A stretch of DNA of 51,829 nucleotides, taken from positions 1-51,829 of the forward strand of contig NZ_FNQZ01000018.1 of the NCBI RefSeq assembly GCF_900107545.1, given 5' to 3'. Shown piece by piece: positions 1-7,332 of this stretch. The translations under genes and the position numbers were made by a program. Below the pieces are notes generated by a model that was not told the origin of the DNA, did not search any database, and saw only the letters and a program-made list of their open reading frames with translations. The DNA is from Pseudobutyrivibrio sp. ACV-2 (GTDB lineage: Bacteria; Bacillota; Clostridia; Lachnospirales; Lachnospiraceae). How positions within the stretch are numbered: position 1 is the stretch's first letter; every line of letters begins with the position of its first letter.

Positions 1-112
1 AGAGAAAAAGAGTAAGATAATCTCAAATCTAATTCTTATCACAAATGCACAGGGATAGTCTTTTCTGTGTTTTCCGAGTACAAATTTACGCTGCCGTGAG
101 GTTTTAGGGTAG

Positions 113-141
113 TTTACAAAAGAGATTAAAGTCTTTATAAT
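113..141 (+). promoter_or_regulatory. Promoter of antisense (antitoxin) RNA 1
   Basis: TTTACA at 113-118 and TATAAT at 136-141 are separated by exactly 17 bases, a near-consensus sigma-A promoter. No ORF follows on this strand. The predicted transcript runs straight into the hairpin terminator at 199-242, giving an RNA of about 95 nt that meets the 3' end of the toxin gene on the opposite strand. Confidence 0.75.
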
Positions 142-147
142 ATGAAT

Positions 148-242
148 TAAGAAAAGGTGCTAGCCGATTGACGGTTGGTCCGTTCAGAAAAAAGCAGTAG
201 TAACCGCTCAGTCCTGCCAGACTAATGAGCGGTTACTTTTTT
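148..242 (+). ncRNA. Predicted antisense antitoxin RNA 1 (type I TA, TxpA/RatA-like layout)
   Basis: This is inferred from the promoter at 113-141 and the terminator at 199-242. Its 3' part is antisense to the last codon, stop and terminator of the holin-like toxin gene (233-331, minus strand). Near its 5' end it can fold a 6-bp stem, CTAGCC with GGTTGG, around the loop GATTGAC. The second toxin locus (21.7-22.0 kb) has an RNA of the same design. Known type I systems such as txpA/RatA and bsrG/SR4 also pair converging 3' ends. Transcript ends are estimates. Confidence 0.6.
199..242. terminator. Bidirectional hairpin terminator of toxin/antitoxin locus 1
   Basis: AGTAACCGCTCA (199-210) pairs with TGAGCGGTTACT (225-236). 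T-run follows on the plus strand (237-242). It would end the antisense RNA and, read the other way, the toxin mRNA, so the two transcripts overlap across it. Confidence 0.75.
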
Positions 243-331
243 GTTGCACTATCTCGGTCAACTTTGTAGCCGATTCCAAATGCTGTAAATAATACTCCAG
301 TAATAGCTACAAATTGCTCTAATGTTAACAT
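233..331 (-). CDS. Small holin-like toxin 1, 32 aa (Hol_Tox type)
   Basis: The 32-aa protein begins MLTLEQFVAITGVLF and ends with charged residues and KK. It has one hydrophobic membrane segment (about residues 6-22) and a charged tail, the usual shape of 'putative holin-like toxin' peptides of Clostridia and of Bacillus TxpA/BsrG. The start has a good ribosome site, GGAGG, about 9 bases upstream (minus strand). The promoter lies at 444-472 and a converging antisense RNA overlaps the 3' end. In this family the peptide inserts in or disturbs the membrane when not repressed. That role is inferred from family resemblance and layout. Confidence 0.75.
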   Translation of the reverse strand: MLTLEQFVAITGVLFTAFGIGYKVDRDSATKK

Positions 332-443
332 CAAAGTATTCCTCCATAGATTATTTCTGCTAAATGACAGATTATTCTAAATAGAGGTCTCAGTCCTCTA
401 GTTGAAGACCAACCGCCAACCGTAATGGGTAGCACCAGAATTA

Positions 444-472
444 AGTCTATCAAAAGAGAATGTTAAAAACAA
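444..472 (-). promoter_or_regulatory. Likely toxin 1 mRNA promoter
   Basis: On the minus strand TTGTTT and TAGACT are separated by 17 bases. Transcription would start near 436 and leave a leader of about 100 nt before the toxin start at 331. The leader contains a doubled GGTTGG motif (405-422 complement) that resembles the 5' region of the antisense RNA. The match to consensus is moderate. Confidence 0.5.
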
Positions 473-514
473 TCGAACATTGATATTCTCTCACAAGATT
501 TTTTTCTAGCCGTT

Positions 515-1002
515 TTACAAGGTTAATCTCATTTGATACCACTGGACATCACCGTGGGTTGATTCGCTGATTCCCTCATTCTTGAATCCAAACTTGGCAT
601 AGTAGTCGATAAGCTTATCTTTGCAGGTTAATACTAGGCCAGATCTATTTTGTGATTTCGAATCTTCAATGGCATGCTCTATAAGTTTACCAGCATAGCC
701 ATGGTTTCTATATTCAGGAATGGTGTTTACTCCAAATATCATCTGCCATTTGCCATTTTCATCGTGCATGTCAGCCTTAGCATACATTCCATCAGTAAGG
801 TCGGGGTCATCTGTACAAAATCCATCAACGAAAGCTATGAGTTTGTCATTATCAAACATTAGCCAGAAGTGGTTAGCATAGTGTTCTAAGCGATCTTTGA
901 ATTCTCCTGATGTGGCTGCTTCTGTGGGAGGGAAGCATTCTGCTTCTACGCGAGCAATAGCAGGTAAGTCATCTCATCTATAGTAGCTGTTCTAATTAGC
1001 AT
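515..1002 (-). pseudogene. GNAT acetyltransferase, frameshifted
   Basis: GNAT-fold N-acetyltransferase. The core reads IPEYRNHGYAGKLIEHAI, the acetyl-CoA-binding motif A (Q/RxxGxG/A type), followed by the C-terminal YYAKFGF strand-loop. The downstream frame (from 968 to 515) encodes almost the whole protein. The natural start is ATG at 1002, which overlaps the stop of the upstream esterase (996-998) and has GAGAGGA before it. After ten codons the frame breaks near 971-975 through loss of one base. Translation might restart at the ATG at 859, but that drops the first 48 or so residues. It is third in an XRE-esterase-GNAT operon. It could be a real mutation or a sequencing error. Confidence 0.8.
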
Positions 1003-1688
1003 TGTGTTGTCCTCTCAATACACCAAACGAAACCTTTAGCTGTTCGTATATCGGGTTCTTTAAAGTGATTTCCTTCATTCCATTCAAGGGTTGTGTCTAT
1101 AGCCTTAGATGGGAAAATCTCACTAAGTTCACGTGTACAGTTGCCTACTGTAGCCATAGTAGAATTCTTAGCTCGCTCTTCTTTATCCCCTAGACTTAGA
1201 TAAATATGCTTGGTATGTGGATTGTTATCTTTAGCATAATCAAGAAATCCAGGGAACCAAACCGACGGTGATGCTGCAGATATGGCAGTAAAGGTATCTG
1301 TTTGGTACGCACTCCAAAGAGCAAATAGACCGGCTAGTGAGTATCCGCCAACTATGGTAGGGATTGTTGGGCTGAGGTTGTATTTTACTCTTGTTGCTGG
1401 AATGAGCGTATCTAAGATAAAGCACAATGTGTTTTTCGCACCTTCACCAAAGCCTTCTTTACCAAAAACAGGCGGTGCTGTCCAAGGGGATAGCTCGGTA
1501 TTCCAGTTATCTATGCTGAAGGCTACAAGCATATATGGAGAACTAGTATGCTCGGATATATATGCAATTTCATCATCTAGCATTTCATAATCATGTGAAT
1601 CCACTGGTTGAATAAGCAGAATCTCAGGGGATTTAGTTATATATACTATGCAATTCTTTGTTTCGATTTGGAAGGTCTCTTTATTCAT
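996..1688 (-). CDS. Esterase / alpha-beta hydrolase (putative esterase family)
   Basis: A 230-aa alpha/beta-fold hydrolase with no signal peptide, so probably cytoplasmic. The nucleophile elbow is GGYSLAG (residue ~115), the acid probably lies in LGDKEERA and the catalytic histidine in EGNHFKEP, in the order expected for esterase-D-like carboxylesterases. It begins four bases after the XRE stop (TAACGAATG) and its stop overlaps the acetyltransferase start, so the three genes form one minus-strand operon. Substrate cannot be told from sequence. Confidence 0.75.
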   Translation of the reverse strand: MNKETFQIETKNCIVYITKSPEILLIQPVDSHDYEMLDDEIAYISEHTSSPYMLVAFSIDNWNTELSPWTAPPVFGKEGFGEGAKNTLCFILDTLIPATRVKYNLSPTIPTIVGGYSLAGLFALWSAYQTDTFTAISAASPSVWFPGFLDYAKDNNPHTKHIYLSLGDKEERAKNSTMATVGNCTRELSEIFPSKAIDTTLEWNEGNHFKEPDIRTAKGFVWCIERTTQC

Positions 1689-1691
1689 TCG

Positions 1692-1904
1692 TTAGTCCTC
1701 TTCTTCAGGAAACTCAAAGACTTCTTCTACGGATTTACCAAATACTTTAGCAATGTCCATAGCAAGTTTAAGTGAAGGATTGTATTTGCCATTCTCTAAT
1801 TTACCTATAGTTTCACGGCGCACACCAACCATTTCGGCTAATTCTGCTTGCTGGAGATGCATTTCTTTTCTATATTCATGGATTCTGGTCTTTAATGTTG
1901 GCAT
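1692..1904 (-). CDS. XRE-family HTH regulator, 70 aa
   Basis: A single Cro/C1-type helix-turn-helix fills nearly the whole protein ([40 protein letters not shown]), followed by the EEVFEF tail typical of small 65-75-aa XRE regulators in Firmicutes. It is first in the operon with the esterase and acetyltransferase and probably regulates it. The ribosome site is weak (AGGA 13 bases before ATG at 1904). Confidence 0.85.
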   Translation of the reverse strand: MPTLKTRIHEYRKEMHLQQAELAEMVGVRRETIGKLENGKYNPSLKLAMDIAKVFGKSVEEVFEFPEEED

Positions 1905-2014
1905 AGCATCGATGATATCCTGGAGTGGAGTCTAGGTCATTGGGTCAAAATTGTCTTCTTATTCTTGTATATGTATTTCTATATAAGGTGGAGCTCTTGC
2001 TCCGCCTTTATTGT

Positions 2015-2828
2015 TTACTTAAGCTCTTCGAATATCTGCTTGATGTTACTGTCAGTGTTGGTGTCCTTCAAGTAGCCATAGTTGACGTCGTGCTTCTGCA
2101 TATATGAAGTGAAGCGGTAGTATTCTGAATGACAGATAAAGTTACTGAAGAAGTATACTTTATCCCTGCCATCGGCTGTTGCAGGGCTAAGTGAAGCGAA
2201 CTTCTCTACGCCTATAAAGCTCCAGTTAGGGAATAAGGTTTTTAGCTTATTATACCAGTTTGGATGGCCTCCGATGATAAGGATGTTCTTGTCTTCGATA
2301 GCTTTTTTCAATTCCTCTACGTTTGTATTAGATTCTGGGACAGTCTCGTCAGTAAGAATGTAAACGTAGTTTCTAAGATGGATTAATCCCTCATGCTCTG
2401 CTTCGAACTGATTCTTTAAAGATTCAAAAGTAGCAGCTTCGGTCTTGGCTTTTTTATTGTTGCTACGAAGATATTGGATATCTTGCTCAGCTTTATTTAA
2501 CTTATTACGTAGCTCTGCAATTTCCTTTAGATAGTCTTCATTTGAAGCATTACCAGAAGACACAGGAGCTATCGTCAAATTCTTGTAGTTTAGTACCACA
2601 ATGAGCCATGAAATCGTGCTCAATAATAGGGAAATCTACATACATTTCATCAGTCATAAAATCCTGAAGAAAATAGAAATCTGCTCCTGCTGTATCTGGC
2701 TCGATAATAATTCCATTGTCTCGATTATATTGGTCCTCAACGATTAGGGAGGCAAATTTTTTTGCTAATAAATCGCTGGCCTCCTGGAGAACAGAATTAT
2801 TTTGAAAAGCATCATATGGTAATTTCAT
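2015..2828 (-). pseudogene. DUF2325-like coiled-coil protein, split by a frameshift
   Basis: Two adjacent frames make up one gene. The first starts at ATG 2828 (MKLPYDAFQNN, after AGAGGCG) and reads to about 2555. The second holds a coiled coil (EIAELRNKLNKAEQDIQYL) and a C-terminal domain with NILIIGGHPNWYNKLK and a conserved His/Tyr-rich tail, which resembles DUF2325. The frames overlap between 2550 and 2623 and the break most likely falls near 2555-2560, where the shifted reading gives SSGNASNEDYLKE. No slippery heptamer with a following structure was found, so a mutation or sequence error is likelier than programmed shifting. Function unknown; neighbours give no clue. Confidence 0.6.
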
Positions 2829-2992
2829 AACGGAATCGCCTCTGTTATAGATATAGGGATATTTTACCATAACAGGTAAAAGCATCGAGTTACATTTTTC
2901 CTGGGAAGATATTAGAAAAGGTTATGAAGCTTGGGCCGGTTGTTGCTATGTGGGAGACGATACCTCTTTAATATTTCTTGGACCCTTCCTAG

Positions 2993-3070
2993 CAGCTTCG
3001 CAGGTCTGCCCAGCTCCACAGACCAGGCGCTTCGCTTACAAGGAAGATTATAATCGGCTTCGCCGATGGG
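2993..3070. other. GC-rich intergenic block with consecutive short hairpins
   Basis: The 384-base gap between the DUF2325-like gene and the next hydrolase carries a block much richer in G+C than its surroundings. GGTCTG (3003-3008) pairs with CAGACC (3019-3024), and ATCGGC (3053-3058) pairs with GCCGAT (3062-3067) around a TTC loop. No convincing ORF lies here. It could be a palindromic repeat element or a structured RNA. Confidence 0.45.
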
Positions 3071-3084
3071 GGATTTATCTTTCA

Positions 3085-3137
3085 GTTTTCTATGAACCTT
3101 TCAGTTTTTCCTTCCCCCGGACCCCCTTTCCCCAGGA
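3085..3137. repeat. Dispersed repeat, copy A
   Basis: About 50 bases containing TGAACCTTTCAG, TTTCCTTC and CCCCTTTCC, closely matching 19110-19161 in the same orientation with only a handful of mismatches. Both copies are in intergenic DNA upstream of a plus-strand gene. It is C/T-rich and not coding. Confidence 0.65.
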
Positions 3138-3212
3138 TTTCAGAATTCAGAATATGGTTAGTAATGTCTAACTTGCTGTGATATTATTTTATTTAGGAAA
3201 GGTGGGAATAAT

Positions 3213-4124
3213 ATGGCTAGTATACAGTACAAAATGGTTTATGGCTTATTTAAGCTTTTAGGTGTTAACAAGATGCTTGATAAAGAGGGAGTTGAGTTTG
3301 ATAAGCTTCTTGAAACCTATAGTAAAAAACAGAAAAAGCCACTTGCTATCCCATACAAAAAGATGGAAGGCTTTGACATTGAGACTAAAACTATCAGAGA
3401 GACTACAATTTATATAGTCAGAGAAAAGGGGAAAACTCCTTCAAAGGGAATTCTATACCTTTTTGGTGGCGGATATATTTTGCCACCTGATCCAGGGGAT
3501 ATTGTTTTATGTGGGCAAATTGCTAAGGAGTGTGACGCCGAGGTTTGGTTTCCTCTCTATCCTATGGCTCCAGAGCACAAGCTCATCGACACAGTTCAAA
3601 GTACAGTGAAGGTATATGAGAGTATGCTATCCAAATATGATAGGAGCAATGTGCGATTCTTTGGTACATCCTCAGGTGGCGGACTGGCCATGTCAGTTTG
3701 TATGTATATAAAGCATGAGGGATTAAGTATGCCATTACCTGAAAAGCTGGTACTTCAATCACCAGGACTTCAAGTGCCACCTAGCAAAGAACAAAAGAAT
3801 GAAATGAATTTGATTAAGAAAGATGATGTAATGATTCCACCCGACTTTTTTGATAGGATTGCACCTGTACTTGCCAAGGGAGAAGAGGAGTATCTTTTAA
3901 TTCCATTGCTATTTGATATTTCAGGCTTTCCTTCTATTGATATTTTTTATGGAACGAAGGAAGTTATGTATGTGTATTTGAAATATATGAGAGAGCACTG
4001 CAAGAAATACGGTGTAGTTCTTAATGAGCATGTAGGTGAGGGAATGATGCACTGCTGGGGAGCTATGGAGTTTGTTCCAGAGGCAAAGGCTGTAAGACAG
4101 GAATATTTTGCAGCTCTTAGATAG
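3213..4124 (+). CDS. Alpha/beta hydrolase (HSL-like, hydrolase_3 type)
   Basis: A 303-aa protein with the order of the hormone-sensitive-lipase family: oxyanion motif LFGGGYI (residues ~88-94, Phe in place of the usual His), nucleophile elbow GTSSGG (~residue 151), and histidine in GMMHCWG near the end. The expected acid position reads YGTKEVMY, with Glu where Asp is common. Ribosome site GGAAAGGTGGG lies before the ATG. No signal peptide; likely a cytoplasmic ester hydrolase. It appears monocistronic, with a possible promoter near 3180-3190. Confidence 0.75.
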   Translation: MASIQYKMVYGLFKLLGVNKMLDKEGVEFDKLLETYSKKQKKPLAIPYKKMEGFDIETKTIRETTIYIVREKGKTPSKGILYLFGGGYILPPDPGDIVLCGQIAKECDAEVWFPLYPMAPEHKLIDTVQSTVKVYESMLSKYDRSNVRFFGTSSGGGLAMSVCMYIKHEGLSMPLPEKLVLQSPGLQVPPSKEQKNEMNLIKKDDVMIPPDFFDRIAPVLAKGEEEYLLIPLLFDISGFPSIDIFYGTKEVMYVYLKYMREHCKKYGVVLNEHVGEGMMHCWGAMEFVPEAKAVRQEYFAALR

Positions 4125-4209
4125 ACGGTCATGCTAGTTTGGCTCCATTTCAGCCAGAGAGATTTATTGAAGCAATAGGTTAAATTGTTGTAAGGGGAGG
4201 GACGAGGAT

Positions 4210-4509
4210 ATGATGAAGTACACGGGAAAGTACTATATGATTTTTTCGCTATTGTTACGCAAGCATCTCAATAATCAATTTGGAAAAGAGATAACCAGCA
4301 AAGCTCTCAAAGGTGCAAAGCCTATTTATAAAGATATGCTCTTAAAATGTGAGGATATTGGCTATGACAATCCAATGGCTGGGAATATTTATATGTGCTT
4401 TGTTTTTCTTGCCATATGGAAAGCTACTGACAACTGTAATGATCCAGAGTGGTTCAGAGATTTATTTGGTACCATGTGTAAAAGTGTGGGGCTCTTGGAC
4501 GAAAAATGA
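4210..4509 (+). CDS. Truncated ATC-hydrolase-like protein, 99 aa
   Basis: The phrase NPMAGNIYMCFVFLAIWKAT resembles the family annotated as L-2-amino-thiazoline-4-carboxylic-acid hydrolase, whose members are usually about twice this length. The ORF has a good ribosome site (GGGAGGGACGAGG) and ends just before a strong terminator, so it may be expressed, but the C-terminal half of the family domain is missing. Activity is doubtful. Confidence 0.5.
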   Translation: MMKYTGKYYMIFSLLLRKHLNNQFGKEITSKALKGAKPIYKDMLLKCEDIGYDNPMAGNIYMCFVFLAIWKATDNCNDPEWFRDLFGTMCKSVGLLDEK

Positions 4510-4522
4510 TGTTTTTATATTT

Positions 4523-4552
4523 AAAGACTGGCTGGTCCAGTCTTTATTTTTG
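4523..4552 (+). terminator. Rho-independent terminator
   Basis: AAAGACTGG (4523-4531) pairs perfectly with CCAGTCTTT (4537-4545), followed by ATTTTT. It closes the 4210-4509 gene. Confidence 0.85.
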
Positions 4553-4610
4553 CAGTTTTTTCATAATCTTTGGATATACTTATCTATGATTAATAAGAGG
4601 AGGGAAAGTT

Positions 4611-5147
4611 ATGGAGTTTGAATTCTTATATGCTATACCACGTACAGAAGTATTAGACACTTTCTTTTTAACAATCAACAAGATTACAGGATCTTATGGG
4701 CAGCTTTGGGTAATCATTGCTGTGATTCTTCTGTTATTCAAGAAGACTAGAAAGATTGGTATAGCAGTTTTGGTTTCTTATGTGCTTGTGTTTGTCTTAG
4801 GTCAGTATGGACTAAAAAATATGTTTTCAAGAATGCGTCCGTGTCAGATAGATGAGACTTTTGAGCTTTTGGTTTCACGTCCATCCAGCTCATCATTCCC
4901 ATCTACTCATTCAGCCTGGGCATTTGGTGGAGCGGTAGCTATTTTCTTAGGGAATAAGAAGGGTGGAGTAATTGCCTTGATTTGGGCGGCACTTATAGCC
5001 TTCAGCAGAATGTACTTATTCCTTCATTTCCCAACAGACGTATTAGCAGGAATTGTTTTTGGTGTGTTGATGGGTGTAGTTGCTACTAAACTGGTGGAGT
5101 TTATTTCAAAGAAGATTAGTGCAGGAAAGGGAGGTGTCTATGAATAA
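4611..5147 (+). CDS. PAP2-family phosphatase (membrane)
   Basis: A 178-aa integral membrane protein carrying all three phosphatase motifs of the PAP2 superfamily: KNMFSRMRP (residues ~71-79), SSFPSTHSAWAFGG (~94-107) and SRMYLFLHFPTD (~129-140). About five hydrophobic segments are visible. Such small PAP2 proteins dephosphorylate lipid pyrophosphates, for example undecaprenyl pyrophosphate, at the membrane. Ribosome site GGAGGG. Its last 46 bases lie in a 114-bp duplication that is repeated at 8499. Confidence 0.85.
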   Translation: MEFEFLYAIPRTEVLDTFFLTINKITGSYGQLWVIIAVILLLFKKTRKIGIAVLVSYVLVFVLGQYGLKNMFSRMRPCQIDETFELLVSRPSSSSFPSTHSAWAFGGAVAIFLGNKKGGVIALIWAALIAFSRMYLFLHFPTDVLAGIVFGVLMGVVATKLVEFISKKISAGKGGVYE

Positions 5148-5214
5148 CGATGAGTAATGGAGAAATATGGTATTTCTAAGAAATTGGGAATTGGGATTAT
5201 GCTTCAAATGTTGT
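5102..5214 (+). repeat. 114-bp duplication, copy 1
   Basis: This matches 8499-8612 almost exactly: one base deleted (GATGAGTAATGG against GATGAAGTAATGG) and one substitution. It covers the PAP2 gene's 3' end and the first codons of the membrane protein that starts at 8537, here cut off after five codons. Both sequences diverge abruptly after TTGT. Confidence 0.9.
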
Positions 5215-5428
5215 AGACGATGAGCTAGAGCTTTTTACGATAAGAAGCAGGACACATATGCTTCCATTTACAAATAAGCGTTTGCTGATTAAGACTGAAA
5301 GAGGGGTTGTTCCGGACGACTTTGTGCATGAACATTATCTCGTAATAAAAGAAAAAGGGCTGACAGTGTTGATGTCTGGCTGCGCCCACAATGGAATTTT
5401 GAGTATTCTTGATGCTTATAAAATATAG
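5207..5428 (+). pseudogene. C-terminal fragment of MBL-fold metallo-hydrolase
   Basis: An open frame with no start encodes about 73 residues, ending at TAG 5426-5428. GLTVLMSGCAHNGILSIL matches the GCxHxGIxN-type region of MBL-fold proteins annotated as dihydropterin aminobenzene-phosphate synthases. The fragment begins exactly where the 113-bp duplicated segment ends, so its 5' part was lost in the rearrangement. Confidence 0.7.
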
Positions 5429-5457
5429 AAGAAAAAATGCTGTTCAAGGAGGAGCTT

Positions 5458-7293
5458 ATGAAAAAAAGAATAGCTTTTGTATTGTCGATACTAATAGCTG
5501 TAGTTACAGTTATTAGTCCAGCTTGTACAGTGAATGTTCAGGCCAAGGAGAGTATTGCTCAAATAGTTTCAGACATGCCACTGGAACAGAAGGTGGCGCA
5601 GATGATTATGCCTTCTTTTAGGTATTGGGGTACAGGGGATGCCAAAAAGGGCGTCACAGAATTGAATGACCAGCAGAAGGCAACTTTGATGAAATATAAC
5701 TTTGGAGGTGTTATTCTTTTTGCACAAAATACCCAGGAAGCAGCGCAGACAACAGAGCTTGTCACTGCCATGCAAAAAGCCAATATTCAGGGCGGAGCCA
5801 AGTCGTCATTACTGATTTCAATTGATCAGGAAGGGGGATATATCACTCGTCTTCAGACTGGAACGCAGATGCCAGGAAATATGGCTATTGGTGCTACAGG
5901 TGATTCGGAGAATGCTTATCGTGCTGCTAATGTAATTGGAAAAGAGCTTGCAGTACAGGGAATAAATGTTGATTTTGCGCCTGTTATGGATGTAAATAAT
6001 AATCCTGAAAATCCTATTATTGGAGTACGCTCATTTTCGGATAATCCATACACGGTGGCACGCTTTAGTCAGAGATTTATAGACGGGCTCCATAGTAATG
6101 GAGTCATGACTGCATTAAAGCATTTTCCTGGTCATGGCGATACGGCTACTGATAGTCATACTGGATTACCATTAATTGACAAAACGTATGACGAATTGAA
6201 GAAACTAGAGCTTATTCCATACGCTGCAGTTGCCAAGAAATCTGATTTCGTTATGACAGCTCATATTCAGTATCCAAAAATTGAGACAGGAACGTACATT
6301 TCTAAGCTTACAGGCGAAAAAATAAATATACCAGCAACACTCTCAAAGACTATACTTACAGGGATTCTAAGGGATGATTTGGGCTTCGACGGTGTAATTA
6401 TCACTGACGCATTGGATATGGATGCCATTGCGAAACATTTTGATAAGCTTGAAGCAACAGAGCTTGCTATCAATGCCGGCGCAAATATGCTGTTGATGCC
6501 TATAGATTTGTCTACAGAGGACGGATTAAAGAACCTGGATGATTACATCAGTGGTGTAGTTGCAGGAATAAAATCAGGAGATATTTCTATAGACGCTGTA
6601 AATGAGTCTGTTACCAGAATTTTAAAAATGAAGGCGAAGTATGGCTTATTGGTTGACGATTCATTAAATTCAGTGAGCAAATGGTCAAGAATTCAGCCAT
6701 CAGCTACAGTGGCAGAAAAAGTAGTTGGAAGCAAAGCAAATCATGATGTGGAATGGGATATTGCCCTTGAGGCGATTACTTCAATAAAAAATGATAATGC
6801 ATTCCCTATAGATTCTGATAAGAAGGTAGTAATCTTATATCCATCGGTAAGTCAGTCGAAATCATTCGAGTATGCACTTGATAGATTGAAGGAAAGTGGT
6901 ATTAAGATTAATAAAAATAATATTTCCATGATTTATATAGAGAATTATGATAACTACAATATAGCTCAGGGAATAGCTGGTGCAGATGTTGTTATTTGCC
7001 TGTCTGCAATATATTCAGCAGAGGTGAAGAACAAAGAGTTTATAACAAACGTTATTTCAGAGTCTCACAAAAATAATGCCAAGGCAATTTTTTTAAGTGC
7101 TCAATTACCATATGATACAGCATTTTATCAGGCTGCCGATGGTATAGTGGCTTGTTATAATGCCAAAGGAATGACAGATATTCCAAACTTTAAGGCAAAC
7201 ACAAAACAATATGGTCAAAATATTCCAGCTGCAGTATATGTATTGTTTGGTGGGGCAGGAGCGAAGGGCGTTCTACCTGTAAGTGTGAACTAA
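5458..7293 (+). CDS. nagZ: GH3 beta-N-acetylhexosaminidase (NagZ-like), secreted
   Basis: A 611-aa GH3 glycosidase. The start at 5458 follows AAGGAGGAG; residues 1-30 form a signal peptide (KKRIAF, hydrophobic stretch, VQA cut site). LLISIDQEGGYITRL, GINVDFAPVMDV, KHFPGHGDTATDSHTGLP (residue ~220, the NagZ His-Asp acid/base loop) and VIITDALDMDA (~315, Asp nucleophile) are all present. A C-terminal GH3_C-like domain follows. The enzyme removes N-acetylglucosamine from muropeptides or chitooligosaccharides. Firmicute NagZ enzymes are often exported, in agreement with the signal peptide. The gene sits within the segment bracketed by the 114-bp duplication. Confidence 0.9.
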   Translation: MKKRIAFVLSILIAVVTVISPACTVNVQAKESIAQIVSDMPLEQKVAQMIMPSFRYWGTGDAKKGVTELNDQQKATLMKYNFGGVILFAQNTQEAAQTTELVTAMQKANIQGGAKSSLLISIDQEGGYITRLQTGTQMPGNMAIGATGDSENAYRAANVIGKELAVQGINVDFAPVMDVNNNPENPIIGVRSFSDNPYTVARFSQRFIDGLHSNGVMTALKHFPGHGDTATDSHTGLPLIDKTYDELKKLELIPYAAVAKKSDFVMTAHIQYPKIETGTYISKLTGEKINIPATLSKTILTGILRDDLGFDGVIITDALDMDAIAKHFDKLEATELAINAGANMLLMPIDLSTEDGLKNLDDYISGVVAGIKSGDISIDAVNESVTRILKMKAKYGLLVDDSLNSVSKWSRIQPSATVAEKVVGSKANHDVEWDIALEAITSIKNDNAFPIDSDKKVVILYPSVSQSKSFEYALDRLKESGIKINKNNISMIYIENYDNYNIAQGIAGADVVICLSAIYSAEVKNKEFITNVISESHKNNAKAIFLSAQLPYDTAFYQAADGIVACYNAKGMTDIPNFKANTKQYGQNIPAAVYVLFGGAGAKGVLPVSVN

Positions 7294-7295
7294 GG

Positions 7296-7314
7296 GTTTT
7301 CTTAGACCAGGCTG
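7296..7314 (-). pseudogene. Tiny relic matching the 3' end of a SprT-like gene
   Basis: Nineteen bases are identical to 20150-20168, the 3' end of the SprT-like pseudogene, in the same orientation; on the minus strand both encode AWSKKT. It lies between nagZ and the PRPP-synthetase-like gene and may be a scar of a lost SprT copy. It is too short to be sure. Confidence 0.35.
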
Positions 7315-7332
7315 AAGCATGCGGAGGCACCT

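Noticed and set aside
2550-2623. Possible programmed frameshift in the DUF2325-like gene
   Set aside because: No slippery heptamer with a following stem-loop was found at the overlap.
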